A stretch of 13,819 nucleotides of DNA from Candidatus Sulfotelmatobacter sp. (lineage in GTDB: Bacteria > Acidobacteriota > Terriglobia > Terriglobales > Acidobacteriaceae): assembly GCA_030044775.1 (NCBI GenBank), contig JASICF010000638.1, positions 1-13,819 of the forward strand. The letters are read 5' to 3'. Positions 1-7,400 of the stretch are shown here, in pieces; position 1 is the first letter of the stretch; each line of letters starts with the position of its first letter. The notes under the pieces are model-generated. The model saw only the letters and a program-made list of their open reading frames with translations, did no database searches and had not been told where the DNA came from. The position numbers and the translations under genes were made by a program.

Positions 1-1577
1 AACGTATATTTCTGCTCCGGAACCGGCAACTGCACGGAGTCGTCACAGGTTATCTGAAGGAAGACTCCAGAATTTGGTCCACCTTTGTAAGCCTGCCCGG
101 TCGAGTGTAGAAATCGAGGTCCAAAGCCGAGACACGTCGCGACGTGTTTCTTATCACGAACCGCATGACGGATGGTTTGCAACGAACTCCGGTGTTCGTC
201 GTTCATCTGGATATATGCCAGCAAGGCGAAGTAATCGCCGGCCGCGATCCGGCTGAGATGAGCTTTCAAATATCCCGCCAGAGACTTGTCATTTTCTGCC
301 CGGCGCGCCAGCTCTGCCGCATTTTTCTCGTCGGTGAAGAGTTTGATATCTCCATCTTCGAGCACGGGTTTTTCTGGTGGCAGTGAACCAGTTTTTTCGT
401 ACTGCGAAGTTAAGTCGCGGGTTACGACTTTGCTCGCTTCTACATCGGGCTGGTTGAACGTGTTGATACCGATGATCGATCCCGCCACGGCCGTGGCGAT
501 TTCCCAGCGGAAGAATTCCGCCCCCAGATCATAGACATCGGGCATCGAGATACGTACCACCGGATGCCCGGCCTTTTCGATCTCCGAAATCTTCTGTTCG
601 GCAATCACATCTGTTGCATGCTCGGTATGAACATAAACAAAGACTCGGTCGTTGCCATAAACTTCCGGCGGGCCCAGGTCCTCACGATCGACCGGAATGA
701 TGCCCTTGCCAACTTTCCCGGTTGATTCAGCAAGCAGCTGCTCAAGCCAGGCCCCCAGGTCTGCGACATCGTGCGACGTGACGATTGTGACTTTGTCGCG
801 CCCCAGGGTGGCAGCCGTGCCAAGAATAATTCCCAGCATCGCGCCGGGATTTTCTTCTACAGAGGGTTCCGGCCCGCAAGCTCGCACCATCTCCTGAGTG
901 CGGTCGAGAAACTTCTTCACATCGATGCCGATCACCGCGGCAGGAACCATTCCGAAATTCGAGAGCGCCGAATAGCGGCCGCCGATCGAGGGGCGGCCAA
1001 AGAAGATATGCCGGAAACGGTCGCCTTCCGCAACCTTCTGCATGTGCGATCCAGGATCGGTGATCGCAATGAAGTGGCTGCCGGCTTTGTCGGTGCCAAC
1101 CAACTCTTTCGTGCGCTCAAAAAAATATTGCTTGAAGATGTTGGGTTCGAGCGTGTTGCCGGATTTGCTGGAAACGATGAAAAGCGATCGGGCGATATCA
1201 ATCTGGTTCTCGAAAGCCTTCACCTGCGCGGGGTCGGTGGAATCGAGAACGTGTAGATTTGGGTAGCCCGCGGCCTTGCCGAATGTCATGCGGAGAACTT
1301 CGGGGCAGAGACTTGACCCGCCCATGCCCAGCAGGAGCACGTCTTTGAATCCGGCGCTCCAAACCTCTTTCGCCAGGTTTCGCAGTTCGACCGGATGCGC
1401 GATCTGATACTCGGTAATATCCAACCATCCGAGCCATTTATCTTCATCATCCCCGGTCCAAAGGGTTGCGTCGCGCTGCCAGAGGCGCTGCATTTTGCGG
1501 CCAGACTGCCAATCGGAAACTTTCGCCTTCACTGCCGCGTGCAGGTTTTCCGGCAATGAAGATCTCAAACGGCCCAC
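1..1577 (-). CDS. pgi: Glucose-6-phosphate isomerase (phosphoglucose isomerase), 3' end cut by the window edge
   Basis: Interconverts glucose 6-phosphate and fructose 6-phosphate in the cytoplasm. The frame is open for 525 codons from a GTG at 1577 to the left edge, so the last few dozen residues are missing. Visible family motifs, numbered from the GTG: GMGGSSL at 84-90, STDP at 113-116, SSKSGNT at 136-142 (phosphate-binding loop), GGRYSALS at 199-206 (PGI signature region), the catalytic-type Glu in AESTGK near 284, and HSTGQAYKGGPN at 491-502, which holds the conserved His and Lys. The sequence resembles the PGI half of bifunctional Tal-Pgi proteins more than E. coli Pgi. The GTG start is chosen because an AGAAGG ribosome binding site sits 9 bases upstream and two in-frame stops lie above it. 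It is the third gene of tkt-tal-pgi, 57 bases after tal and in the same frame. Function is very secure; the exact start is fairly secure. Confidence 0.95.
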   Translation of the reverse strand, partial: MGRLRSSLPENLHAAVKAKVSDWQSGRKMQRLWQRDATLWTGDDEDKWLGWLDITEYQIAHPVELRNLAKEVWSAGFKDVLLLGMGGSSLCPEVLRMTFGKAAGYPNLHVLDSTDPAQVKAFENQIDIARSLFIVSSKSGNTLEPNIFKQYFFERTKELVGTDKAGSHFIAITDPGSHMQKVAEGDRFRHIFFGRPSIGGRYSALSNFGMVPAAVIGIDVKKFLDRTQEMVRACGPEPSVEENPGAMLGIILGTAATLGRDKVTIVTSHDVADLGAWLEQLLAESTGKVGKGIIPVDREDLGPPEVYGNDRVFVYVHTEHATDVIAEQKISEIEKAGHPVVRISMPDVYDLGAEFFRWEIATAVAGSIIGINTFNQPDVEASKVVTRDLTSQYEKTGSLPPEKPVLEDGDIKLFTDEKNAAELARRAENDKSLAGYLKAHLSRIAAGDYFALLAYIQMNDEHRSSLQTIRHAVRDKKHVATCLGFGPRFLHSTGQAYKGGPNSGVFLQITCDDSVQLPVPEQKYT

Positions 1578-1586
1578 GGTGTCTTT

Positions 1587-1592
1587 CCTTCT
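1587..1592 (-). promoter_or_regulatory. Ribosome binding site of pgi
   Basis: AGAAGG on the minus strand, 9 bases before the GTG at 1577. It lies inside the tal-pgi linker, downstream of both in-frame stops, and so supports independent translation of pgi from the GTG. A second purine-rich stretch, TAAGGA at 1595-1600, is too far upstream to serve the same start. Confidence 0.6.
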
Positions 1593-1634
1593 TGTCCTTA
1601 CGACTTTACTGTTCGTGTCTTAGCGGTCGCGATC

Positions 1635-2804
1635 CTATGCGCGGCTTTTTTCCTGAGTGCTTCGTTCCACAGCCTGCAGGAGTTTATTGAAAGCATCGGC
1701 AAACAGTTTCACACCTTCGGTCGTCAACCGGGTGGTGACTTCCTGGATCGAGATGCCCGCTTTAGCGAGGTCGCTCATGACTTTCTCTGCCCCGGGGATA
1801 TCCTCGGTGAGGCTCTTACGCAATTTCCCGTGATCGCGAAACGCGTCGATCGTTGCCGGCGGCATAGTGTTCACGGTAGCGGGCCCGATCAACTCCTCCA
1901 CGTACATCACATCGCGATATGCAGGGTTTTTGGTGCTGGTGCTCGCCCATAGCACGCGTTGAGTTTGTGCGCCTTTGCCGGCCAGGGCTTGCCAGCGCGG
2001 TCCACTAAAAATTCGCAGGTATCGCTGGTAAGCTAGTTTTCCATTCGCGATGGCAACTTTGCCCTTCAAACTCTTGAGCAGCGCCTGCTGTGCGGCATCC
2101 GTCGTCGATTTCAACTTGTCGTCGATTATGGAATCCACCAGCGTGTCGATGCGGCTGATGAAAAAGCTGGCCACGCCCGCCATCTTTTCAGGATTGCCCC
2201 CGCGCTTGGCTAAATCCTCAAGTCCGGCAACGTAGGTTTCGGCGACTTCCTCATAGACTTCCTGCGCGAAGAGCAGCGTCACGTTGATATTGATGCCTTC
2301 GCCGATCAGTTGACGGATGGCCGGTATTCCCTGACTGGTTCCCGGAACTTTGATCATGACGTTCTCGCGGTTCACGGTCTTCCATAAGCGCCGCGCTTCC
2401 TCAATTGTCTTTTGCGTTTCAAGTGCCAGTAGAGGAGAGACCTCCAGGCTCACATACCCATCGCGAAAATGCGATTCCTGGTAGACCGGGTGCAAAATAT
2501 CGGCAGCGTCCTGAATGTCGCGGATCGCGATCTGCTCATACCGGCTAGTTGCATTCAAATCGCCGCGCGAGGCAAGCGAATGCAGCATGTCATCGTAGAG
2601 AGAACTTTCCGCGATTGCCTTTTCGAAGATGGATGGGTTTGACGTCATACCGCGCAAACCGTCTTCCGCAATCATCTGCTTTAACTTGCCGCTGGTCAGC
2701 AGGTCGCGGCGGATGTAATCCAGCCACATCGACTGGCCATAATCGAGCAGTGCCTTGAGCGGATTGACACTTTTCGAAGTCTCTAATATTCCGCTTGAAT
2801 GCAT
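1635..2804 (-). CDS. tal: Transaldolase
   Basis: Cytoplasmic class I aldolase of the non-oxidative pentose phosphate pathway. It moves a dihydroxyacetone unit from sedoheptulose 7-phosphate to glyceraldehyde 3-phosphate, giving erythrose 4-phosphate and fructose 6-phosphate. The 389-residue protein shows the TIM-barrel landmarks: WLDYIRRDL near 27-35 with the conserved Asp29, TSNPSIF at 54-60, YVSLEVSP at 117-124 with Glu121, VMIKVPGT at 149-156 whose Lys152 is the expected Schiff-base lysine, and WASTSTKNPAY at 286-296. Length and sequence fit the longer transaldolases of cyanobacteria and actinobacteria and the Tal half of Tal-Pgi fusions. The ATG is preceded by TTAGGAGA (2810-2817) with a 5-base gap. 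It lies 83 bases after tkt, with no hairpin between, and 57 bases before pgi, so one transcript is likely. The stop is TAG at 1635-1637. Confidence 0.96.
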   Translation of the reverse strand: MHSSGILETSKSVNPLKALLDYGQSMWLDYIRRDLLTSGKLKQMIAEDGLRGMTSNPSIFEKAIAESSLYDDMLHSLASRGDLNATSRYEQIAIRDIQDAADILHPVYQESHFRDGYVSLEVSPLLALETQKTIEEARRLWKTVNRENVMIKVPGTSQGIPAIRQLIGEGININVTLLFAQEVYEEVAETYVAGLEDLAKRGGNPEKMAGVASFFISRIDTLVDSIIDDKLKSTTDAAQQALLKSLKGKVAIANGKLAYQRYLRIFSGPRWQALAGKGAQTQRVLWASTSTKNPAYRDVMYVEELIGPATVNTMPPATIDAFRDHGKLRKSLTEDIPGAEKVMSDLAKAGISIQEVTTRLTTEGVKLFADAFNKLLQAVERSTQEKSRA

Positions 2805-2887
2805 AATGATCTCCTAACAAATGTCCACGAGTCGCTTGGCTAACAGCGTCACGGGATTATTCAGGCAAAACGTCGCATCTCCAGTCA

Positions 2888-4969
2888 CTACTTCTCCGCG
2901 ATCGCTTTGTGCGCTTCCGCCACAACCGCATCGGGCGTAAATCCAAAGAATTTCAACAAATCTTTCAAAGGTGCTGAGGCGCCGAAGCGATGCATGCCAA
3001 TCTTGCGCCCCTTGATTCCAACATACCGCTCCCAACCGAAGGTAGAAGCCATTTCCACCGAAACTCTCGCGGTGACCGACGAAGGCAGCACGCTCTCTTT
3101 GTAGGCTGCGTCCTGCTGTTCGAAAATCTCCCACGAGGGCATGCTCACAACCCGCGCCTTGATGCCTTCAGCCTTTAGCCTTTCGTAGGCTTCAACGCAA
3201 AGCGAAACCTCGCTCCCCGTCGCCATGAGAATGACCTCCGGCTTACCGTCAACGGCATCGGCAAGAACATACGCGCCCTTTGCCGTCCCCGAGACCGCTC
3301 CATACTTTGTTCGGTCGAACGTTGGAACAGCTTGCCGGGTCAGCACGAGAGCGACCGGCTGATGCTGCAATTGCGCGATGATCCGCCAGCATTCGACGAC
3401 CTCATTGGCATCCGCCGGACGCAGAACAATCAGATTCGGCATGGCGCGCAGGGAAGCCAGCTGCTCGATCGGCTGATGCGTTGGACCGTCTTCGCCTAAC
3501 CCAATCGAATCGTGTGTGTAAATGAAGATCGAAGGCGCTTCCATCAGCGCAGCCAGCCGGATGCTGGGCCGCATGTAATCGCTGAAGTTGAAAAACGTTG
3601 CGCCGAATGCCCGGATGTTGGACACGACCAGTCCATTCACGCTTGCGCCCATCACGTGCTCGCGAACACCAAAGTGCAAATTGCGCCCTGCGTAGTGGCC
3701 AGCCTGAAAATCTCCCGCGCCGTCGAACTTCAGCGTGGTCTTGTTAGACGTTGCCAGATCTGCCGACCCGCCGATCACCCACGGAATTCCCTGCGCGACG
3801 GCATTCAGCACTTTTCCTGAACTTTCGCGCGTCGCAATGCCCTTGGGGTCGGCCGGAAAACTCGGAAGATTCTTGTCCCACCCTTTCGGCAGTTGGCGAC
3901 GCTGCATGAGATCCAATTGCTCACGCAACTCCGGATACTTTTGCGAATATTCGGCGAACATCCTCGCCCATTTGGCGCGCGCCTCGCGTCCGCGTTTTCC
4001 AATTCCATCCTGAAAATGTTCGCGTACGCCTTCCGGAACCAGGAACTTTGCGTCCTCGGGCCAGCCATAGAATTTCTTGACCAACCTTACTTCTTCTTCT
4101 CCCAACGGTTCGCCGTGCGCCGCGTTGGAGTCCTGTTTGTGCGGAGAGCCGTAGCCGATATGGCTATCGACGATGATGAGAGTCGGCCGGTCTTTGGTAT
4201 TTTTGAAAACTTCAAAGGCGCGCGCCAGCATTTCCAGATCGTTCGCGTCCGCAACCCGAGTTACATTCCACCCGTATCCGACAAACCGAGTCGCCACATC
4301 TTCGCTGAATGACCACTCGGCAGGACCGTCGAGTGTTATGCCGTTGTGGTCATACATCCAGCAGAGATTATCAAGGCGCAAATGCCCCGCCAGCGATGCC
4401 GCCTCGCCGCCAATGCCTTCCATGAGATCGCCGTCCGAGCACATCGCATAAATGTCGTAGTCGAAGATCTCAAAGCCAGGACGGTTGAAGGTTGCAGCCA
4501 GCCATTTGCTGCCAATCGCCATCCCAAGGCTGTTTCCGACGCCCTGACCAAGCGGGCCGGTGGTCGTTTCCACGCCGGTGGTCACGTGCGATTCTGGATG
4601 ACCAGGCGTACGGCTGCCGAGCTGGCGAAATCGCTTGATCTCCTCCATCGGAACAGCAAGTTCTTTCAGCACTTCGCCGCTTTCTGAAACTTCGCGCACT
4701 CCCGCAAGATGCAACACGGCGTACAGCAACATCGAGGCATGGCCGTTCGATAACACGAAGCGGTCGCGGTTCAGCCACTTGGGATCCTCGGGATCGTAGC
4801 GGAGGAATTCCTGCCACAAACAATAGGCCACGGGTGCAAGACCCATGGGGGCGCCGGGGTGCCCGCTGTTGGCCTGTTGCACGGCGTCGATCGCCAGCGT
4901 CCGGATGGTATTGATACAAAGCGTGTCCAGTTGCTGGCCGGTCACGACTGCCTGTTCACTGGCTACCAT
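2888..4969 (-). CDS. tkt: Transketolase
   Basis: Thiamine diphosphate- and Mg-dependent enzyme that moves two-carbon ketol units between sugar phosphates in the non-oxidative pentose phosphate pathway. The 693-residue protein has the usual full length and domain order. The N-terminal pyrophosphate-binding domain carries SGHPGAPMGLAP at 35-46, NGHAS at 75-79, TTGPLGQG at 136-143 and the TPP motif starting at SDGDLMEG (178-185) and ending at DHNG (207-210). HGEPLG lies at 285-290. The pyrimidine-binding domain has RESSGK at 382-387, FGVREHVMGA at 434-443 with Glu438 as the cofactor-activating Glu, and HDSIGLGEDGPTHQP at 487-501. A C-terminal transketolase domain follows. The ATG at 4969 has an excellent ribosome binding site, AAAGGAGG (4979-4986), 9 bases upstream. 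It is first in the tkt-tal-pgi operon, so the promoter should lie in 4970-5295. Confidence 0.97.
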   Translation of the reverse strand: MVASEQAVVTGQQLDTLCINTIRTLAIDAVQQANSGHPGAPMGLAPVAYCLWQEFLRYDPEDPKWLNRDRFVLSNGHASMLLYAVLHLAGVREVSESGEVLKELAVPMEEIKRFRQLGSRTPGHPESHVTTGVETTTGPLGQGVGNSLGMAIGSKWLAATFNRPGFEIFDYDIYAMCSDGDLMEGIGGEAASLAGHLRLDNLCWMYDHNGITLDGPAEWSFSEDVATRFVGYGWNVTRVADANDLEMLARAFEVFKNTKDRPTLIIVDSHIGYGSPHKQDSNAAHGEPLGEEEVRLVKKFYGWPEDAKFLVPEGVREHFQDGIGKRGREARAKWARMFAEYSQKYPELREQLDLMQRRQLPKGWDKNLPSFPADPKGIATRESSGKVLNAVAQGIPWVIGGSADLATSNKTTLKFDGAGDFQAGHYAGRNLHFGVREHVMGASVNGLVVSNIRAFGATFFNFSDYMRPSIRLAALMEAPSIFIYTHDSIGLGEDGPTHQPIEQLASLRAMPNLIVLRPADANEVVECWRIIAQLQHQPVALVLTRQAVPTFDRTKYGAVSGTAKGAYVLADAVDGKPEVILMATGSEVSLCVEAYERLKAEGIKARVVSMPSWEIFEQQDAAYKESVLPSSVTARVSVEMASTFGWERYVGIKGRKIGMHRFGASAPLKDLLKFFGFTPDAVVAEAHKAIAEK

Positions 4970-5295
4970 GCGATGCGTCCTCCTTTAGACTATTCTTCCC
5001 CGCGTGATCTGAGCGGTGTCCTCAGCCAGTTAGAGTTCATTGGACACAAAAGGGTTTCAGAAGCCAACGTTTTTACAAGACTTTGCGCCACGACCTGAGT
5101 GTATCAATTTCAACGACCCTCATGTTGAGGCATTCTCAGCACGACGTGAGAGGCTTCCCTGCGCGATCTTGGAAGGACCCAACCGAACGTTTTTCGTGGA
5201 ATCGGGAGCAAGGGTGGTGTACCTTCGGAAGCTCGACCTGGAAAGCCAACAGCGTGAAAATGAATTCTCAGCGAAAAGATGCTGGGTAAGCAACG
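4970..5295. promoter_or_regulatory. Divergent intergenic region upstream of tkt and the small membrane-protein gene
   Basis: This 326-base stretch has no convincing gene and must contain the tkt operon promoter. No strong consensus -35/-10 pair stands out on either strand. Visible structure: two adjacent short inverted repeats, CCTCA-tgt-TGAGG at 5118-5130 and TCTCA-(8)-TGAGA at 5134-5151, with near-identical half-sites; and the 9-mer AACGTTTTT at 5066-5074 and again at 5186-5194. These could be operator half-sites or chance; nothing ties them to a known regulator. Frames that cross the region have weak starts and no recognisable domains. Confidence 0.45.
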
Positions 5296-5502
5296 ATGAT
5301 CACTGTGGATCTATGCGTCGCAGTTCAGTTGTGCCTGGCGTTTGGGGTGGCTGGATTACTTTGGCCGGAGAAATTCTTGCCGCTGTTCGAGGTCCTTATG
5401 TTTCCCTGGGTCGCGAGTTACCGCGCGATTCGAGCCAATTGCCTGGTTGCGATTGTATTGTCGATTCTGCTTCTCGCCAGGTTGCTGCTATCGATCGGGT
5501 GA
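5296..5502 (+). CDS. Small predicted integral membrane protein, function unknown
   Basis: A 68-residue protein that I cannot assign to a named family. It is strongly hydrophobic, with likely membrane helices at about 5-23 and 49-67 and a further hydrophobic, aromatic stretch at about 27-41. A Trp-Pro turn (WPEK) at 23-26 follows the first helix, and a short basic loop (SYRAIRAN) at 41-48 sits before the last helix. That layout (helix, Pro turn, loop, helix) is more gene-like than a random frame. The ATG has only a weak purine-rich site, GGGTAAG, just upstream. It is divergent from tkt and convergent with the DsbA-like gene, 45 bases apart. A long overlapping frame in another phase shows no domain. 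No function is claimed. Existence is moderately likely and depends on conservation in relatives. Confidence 0.55.
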   Translation: MITVDLCVAVQLCLAFGVAGLLWPEKFLPLFEVLMFPWVASYRAIRANCLVAIVLSILLLARLLLSIG

Positions 5503-5547
5503 GTTTCGCCCGTGCCCCTGATTCAGTTTCCCTTCGACTCGCTTTCC

Positions 5548-6150
5548 TTACTGATTCATCATGGCGTCGATCAGTTGATAAAGCTGGCTGGAGTCCTTCA
5601 TTTCGACATACGGCCGGCTCGAGTTGCGGTTGCCGACGATGTATACCGTGGGGGTGTGGTCAAGTTTGATGGCTTTGCCGATATCCCGGTCGGCATTCAC
5701 TTCGGCCGCGAACTTCCCCTGTGGATCAACCACAAACGGAAACTCCACCTTGTGGTCGGAAGCGAATTTTTCCGCATAAGCTCGCAGGTTCTGGGGGTTG
5801 ATCTCGAACTGGTTCGAAAAGATATAGTCGCGGAATTCGTTGCCCAGAGACTTGGAGATTGAGTCGAAATAGCGGGCCATCACCGCGGCGTCGTAAGACC
5901 AGTTATGCATGGGCAGGGGAAAATCATGACGCACCAATGGGATTTTATATGTTCTGGACGCCTGCTCGAGAATGGGCGAGACACGCCGGCACTGCGGACA
6001 CTGCAGATCTTCGAAAACCACGATCGCCACCTGCGACCCCTTGGGTGGCCGCAGCACGGGATTTACCGCTTCATCGGCGGCGTAAAGGCAAGTTGCGAAC
6101 GACAATGCCAGGCACCAAACAGCCAAACTGAGCTGAGATAAATTTTTCAT
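5548..6150 (-). CDS. Exported DsbA-family thiol:disulfide oxidoreductase (thioredoxin-like fold)
   Basis: A 200-residue protein with an N-terminal signal sequence (hydrophobic core about 5-20, likely cleavage after LYA at 24), so it should act outside the cytoplasmic membrane. The active-site motif CPQC lies at 51-54 after a beta strand (VAIVVFEDLQ), and the cis-proline loop HTPT lies at 165-168, the standard pairing of the DsbA/Thioredoxin_4 family. A helical insert (about 80-130) between them matches DsbA-like folds. It probably oxidises or isomerises disulfides of exported proteins, but substrates are unknown and no membrane partner (DsbB, VKOR, DsbD) is visible here. The ATG at 6150 has only a poor ribosome binding site. 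It is divergent from the SH3 lipoprotein gene and convergent with the small membrane protein. The family call is strong; oxidase versus reductase role is open. Confidence 0.87.
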   Translation of the reverse strand: MKNLSQLSLAVWCLALSFATCLYAADEAVNPVLRPPKGSQVAIVVFEDLQCPQCRRVSPILEQASRTYKIPLVRHDFPLPMHNWSYDAAVMARYFDSISKSLGNEFRDYIFSNQFEINPQNLRAYAEKFASDHKVEFPFVVDPQGKFAAEVNADRDIGKAIKLDHTPTVYIVGNRNSSRPYVEMKDSSQLYQLIDAMMNQ

Positions 6151-6209
6151 GAGGGCTTTGACCTATGGTAACTGAATCCCCGCAGTGTGTCAGGCTTTGA
6201 GTTAAGTGC

Positions 6210-6239
6210 CGGACAGTACGGGAGTGCATCCTGTATAAA
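6210..6239 (+). promoter_or_regulatory. Candidate sigma70-type promoter for the SH3 lipoprotein gene
   Basis: CGGACA (6210-6215) and TATAAA (6234-6239) are separated by 18 bases. The -10 matches five of six consensus bases and the -35 four of six. Transcription would begin near 6246, which excludes the upstream GTG at 6187 as the start and favours initiation at 6319. This rests on consensus matching only. Confidence 0.4.
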
Positions 6240-6318
6240 CCTTTCGTGCGCGAATGTGGGACGGTCAAGCGCTATAGTGGAAGCTGAAGCCGCATCCCAT
6301 CCGGACCAAGCCAAGATT

Positions 6319-7350
6319 GTGAAATCGTCGAATCTGTCGCTGCTTTGCTGCTCGGCTCTCGCCTGTGCACTCGTTCTGTTGCTGAGTCTCGGATTTTCTG
6401 CTTGCAATCAACGCGGGCGCCGCGTTCTCGAAGTGAATTATGTCTCCGCTCCCCAAGCCACGCTGCGAGATCAGGTTGCGACCATCTACAACCGGGTCGG
6501 CACGGTCAAAAACGGCGAGCGCGTGGACGTGCTTGACCACGAAAAGCGTTTTGCCCGAGTACGCACAGCCACGGGCCTCGAAGGCTGGATTGAAGAACGT
6601 TATCTGGTGAATCAGCGAACATATGATGAAGTACAGAAGCTGACACAAGAAAACCTGTCGGATCCCGTTCAGGCGCCTGCGACGCTTCGCAATGACACGA
6701 ATCTGCACGTCACGCCGGGCCGGGAAACAGACCATCTGTATCAGCTTTCCGCCGGGGCGAAAGTGGCGGTGCTGAAGCGGGCCACGGCAGAGAAAACAGG
6801 AGTTGTGATTGAAGGAAAGCCCGGAACGAAAGAGGCGGGTCCGGTGCTGGAGGATTGGTGGCTGGTCCGTGACGCGCAGAATCGGGTGGGGTGGGTGCTG
6901 GCTCGAATGGTCGATGAAGATGTTCCGCTTGAAATTGCAGAATATGCCGAAGGCCAGCGCTTTGTGGCTTTCTTTGAACTCGATCGGGTGCGCGACGAGA
7001 GCAAGCCGGGCGCCGACAAGGATGTTCCACAATATCTCTGCGCTCTAACTGAGCCGCATGACGGCGAGCCTTTCGACTTTGATCAGATTCGCGTTTTTAC
7101 CTGGAATGCGAGGAAGCATCGCTACGAAACGGCTTACCGCGAACATGGACTCAACGGAGCGCTCCCGGTGGCGATCACCTCTGAAAACTTCGACAAGGAA
7201 GGCATTCTGCCAGTTTTCATCGTGCGCGTGAAAGACGATGCCGGAAATGTGATCGAGCGGAAATATAAGCTGAATACGCCGATCGTGCGGCGCGTTCTAG
7301 CGCCGGGTGAAGAAAAACAAACACCCGCGGCCAAGCGCAACAGACACTAG
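6319..7350 (+). CDS. Predicted lipoprotein with two bacterial SH3 domains
   Basis: A 343-residue protein if started at the GTG at 6319. The frame is open back to a GTG at 6187, but that would place the signal sequence about 45 residues in and would start upstream of the candidate promoter. From 6319 the N-terminus reads as a signal peptide (hydrophobic core about 6-25) ending in FSAC with Cys29, a slightly atypical lipobox, suggesting lipidation and envelope anchoring. Residues about 38-97 look like one SH3b domain (GWIEERYLV end) and about 122-198 like a second (WWLVRD...GWVLARMV). These folds usually bind peptidoglycan or peptides. Residues about 205-325 form a further domain I do not recognise, followed by a basic tail. 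No clear ribosome binding site precedes 6319; GTGs near 6256 and 6277 are alternatives. It is divergent from the DsbA-like gene. Domain call good, cellular role unknown. Confidence 0.78.
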   Translation: MKSSNLSLLCCSALACALVLLLSLGFSACNQRGRRVLEVNYVSAPQATLRDQVATIYNRVGTVKNGERVDVLDHEKRFARVRTATGLEGWIEERYLVNQRTYDEVQKLTQENLSDPVQAPATLRNDTNLHVTPGRETDHLYQLSAGAKVAVLKRATAEKTGVVIEGKPGTKEAGPVLEDWWLVRDAQNRVGWVLARMVDEDVPLEIAEYAEGQRFVAFFELDRVRDESKPGADKDVPQYLCALTEPHDGEPFDFDQIRVFTWNARKHRYETAYREHGLNGALPVAITSENFDKEGILPVFIVRVKDDAGNVIERKYKLNTPIVRRVLAPGEEKQTPAAKRNRH

Positions 7351-7351
7351 C

Positions 7352-7374
7352 CGCCAATCAGCAACCTATTGGCG
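7352..7374. terminator. Weak hairpin between two convergent genes
   Basis: CGCCAAT (7352-7358) and ATTGGCG (7368-7374) can form a 7-bp stem with a 9-base loop. It sits in the 50-base gap between the convergent stops of the SH3 lipoprotein gene and the DUF1223 gene, where a terminator serving both would be expected. There is no T-tract, so intrinsic termination is uncertain. The motif TTGGCGAC occurs again 15 bases downstream. Confidence 0.3.
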
Positions 7375-7400
7375 ACAATCCCGTTGGCGACGATACCGCC

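Noticed and set aside
4470..4919. A 149-codon minus-strand frame inside tkt, and similar frames within tal, the aminotransferase and the receptor
   Set aside because: Out-of-phase shadows of genes with complete family motifs; Arg/Ser/Pro-rich products typical of such shadows.
5066..5272. 9-base direct repeats AACGTTTTT (5066, 5186) and ATTCTCAGC (5132, 5264)
   Set aside because: Short, with different spacings (120 and 132) and no shared flanks; such repeats are expected by chance at this density in a region this size.
5040..5669. A 209-codon plus-strand frame running from the tkt upstream region into the DsbA-like gene
   Set aside because: TTG start without a ribosome binding site, low-complexity Ser/Arg/Cys-rich product without domains, overlaps the small membrane protein in another frame and the antisense of the DsbA-like gene.
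6187..6318. N-terminal extension of the SH3 lipoprotein from the GTG at 6187
   Set aside because: Would bury the signal peptide about 45 residues inside the protein and begin upstream of the only good -10 box at 6234-6239.
6265..7032. A 255-codon minus-strand frame opposite the SH3 lipoprotein
   Set aside because: Entirely antisense to a gene with clear SH3 domains and a signal peptide; the product has no recognisable domain, so it is a shadow of high-GC coding sequence.
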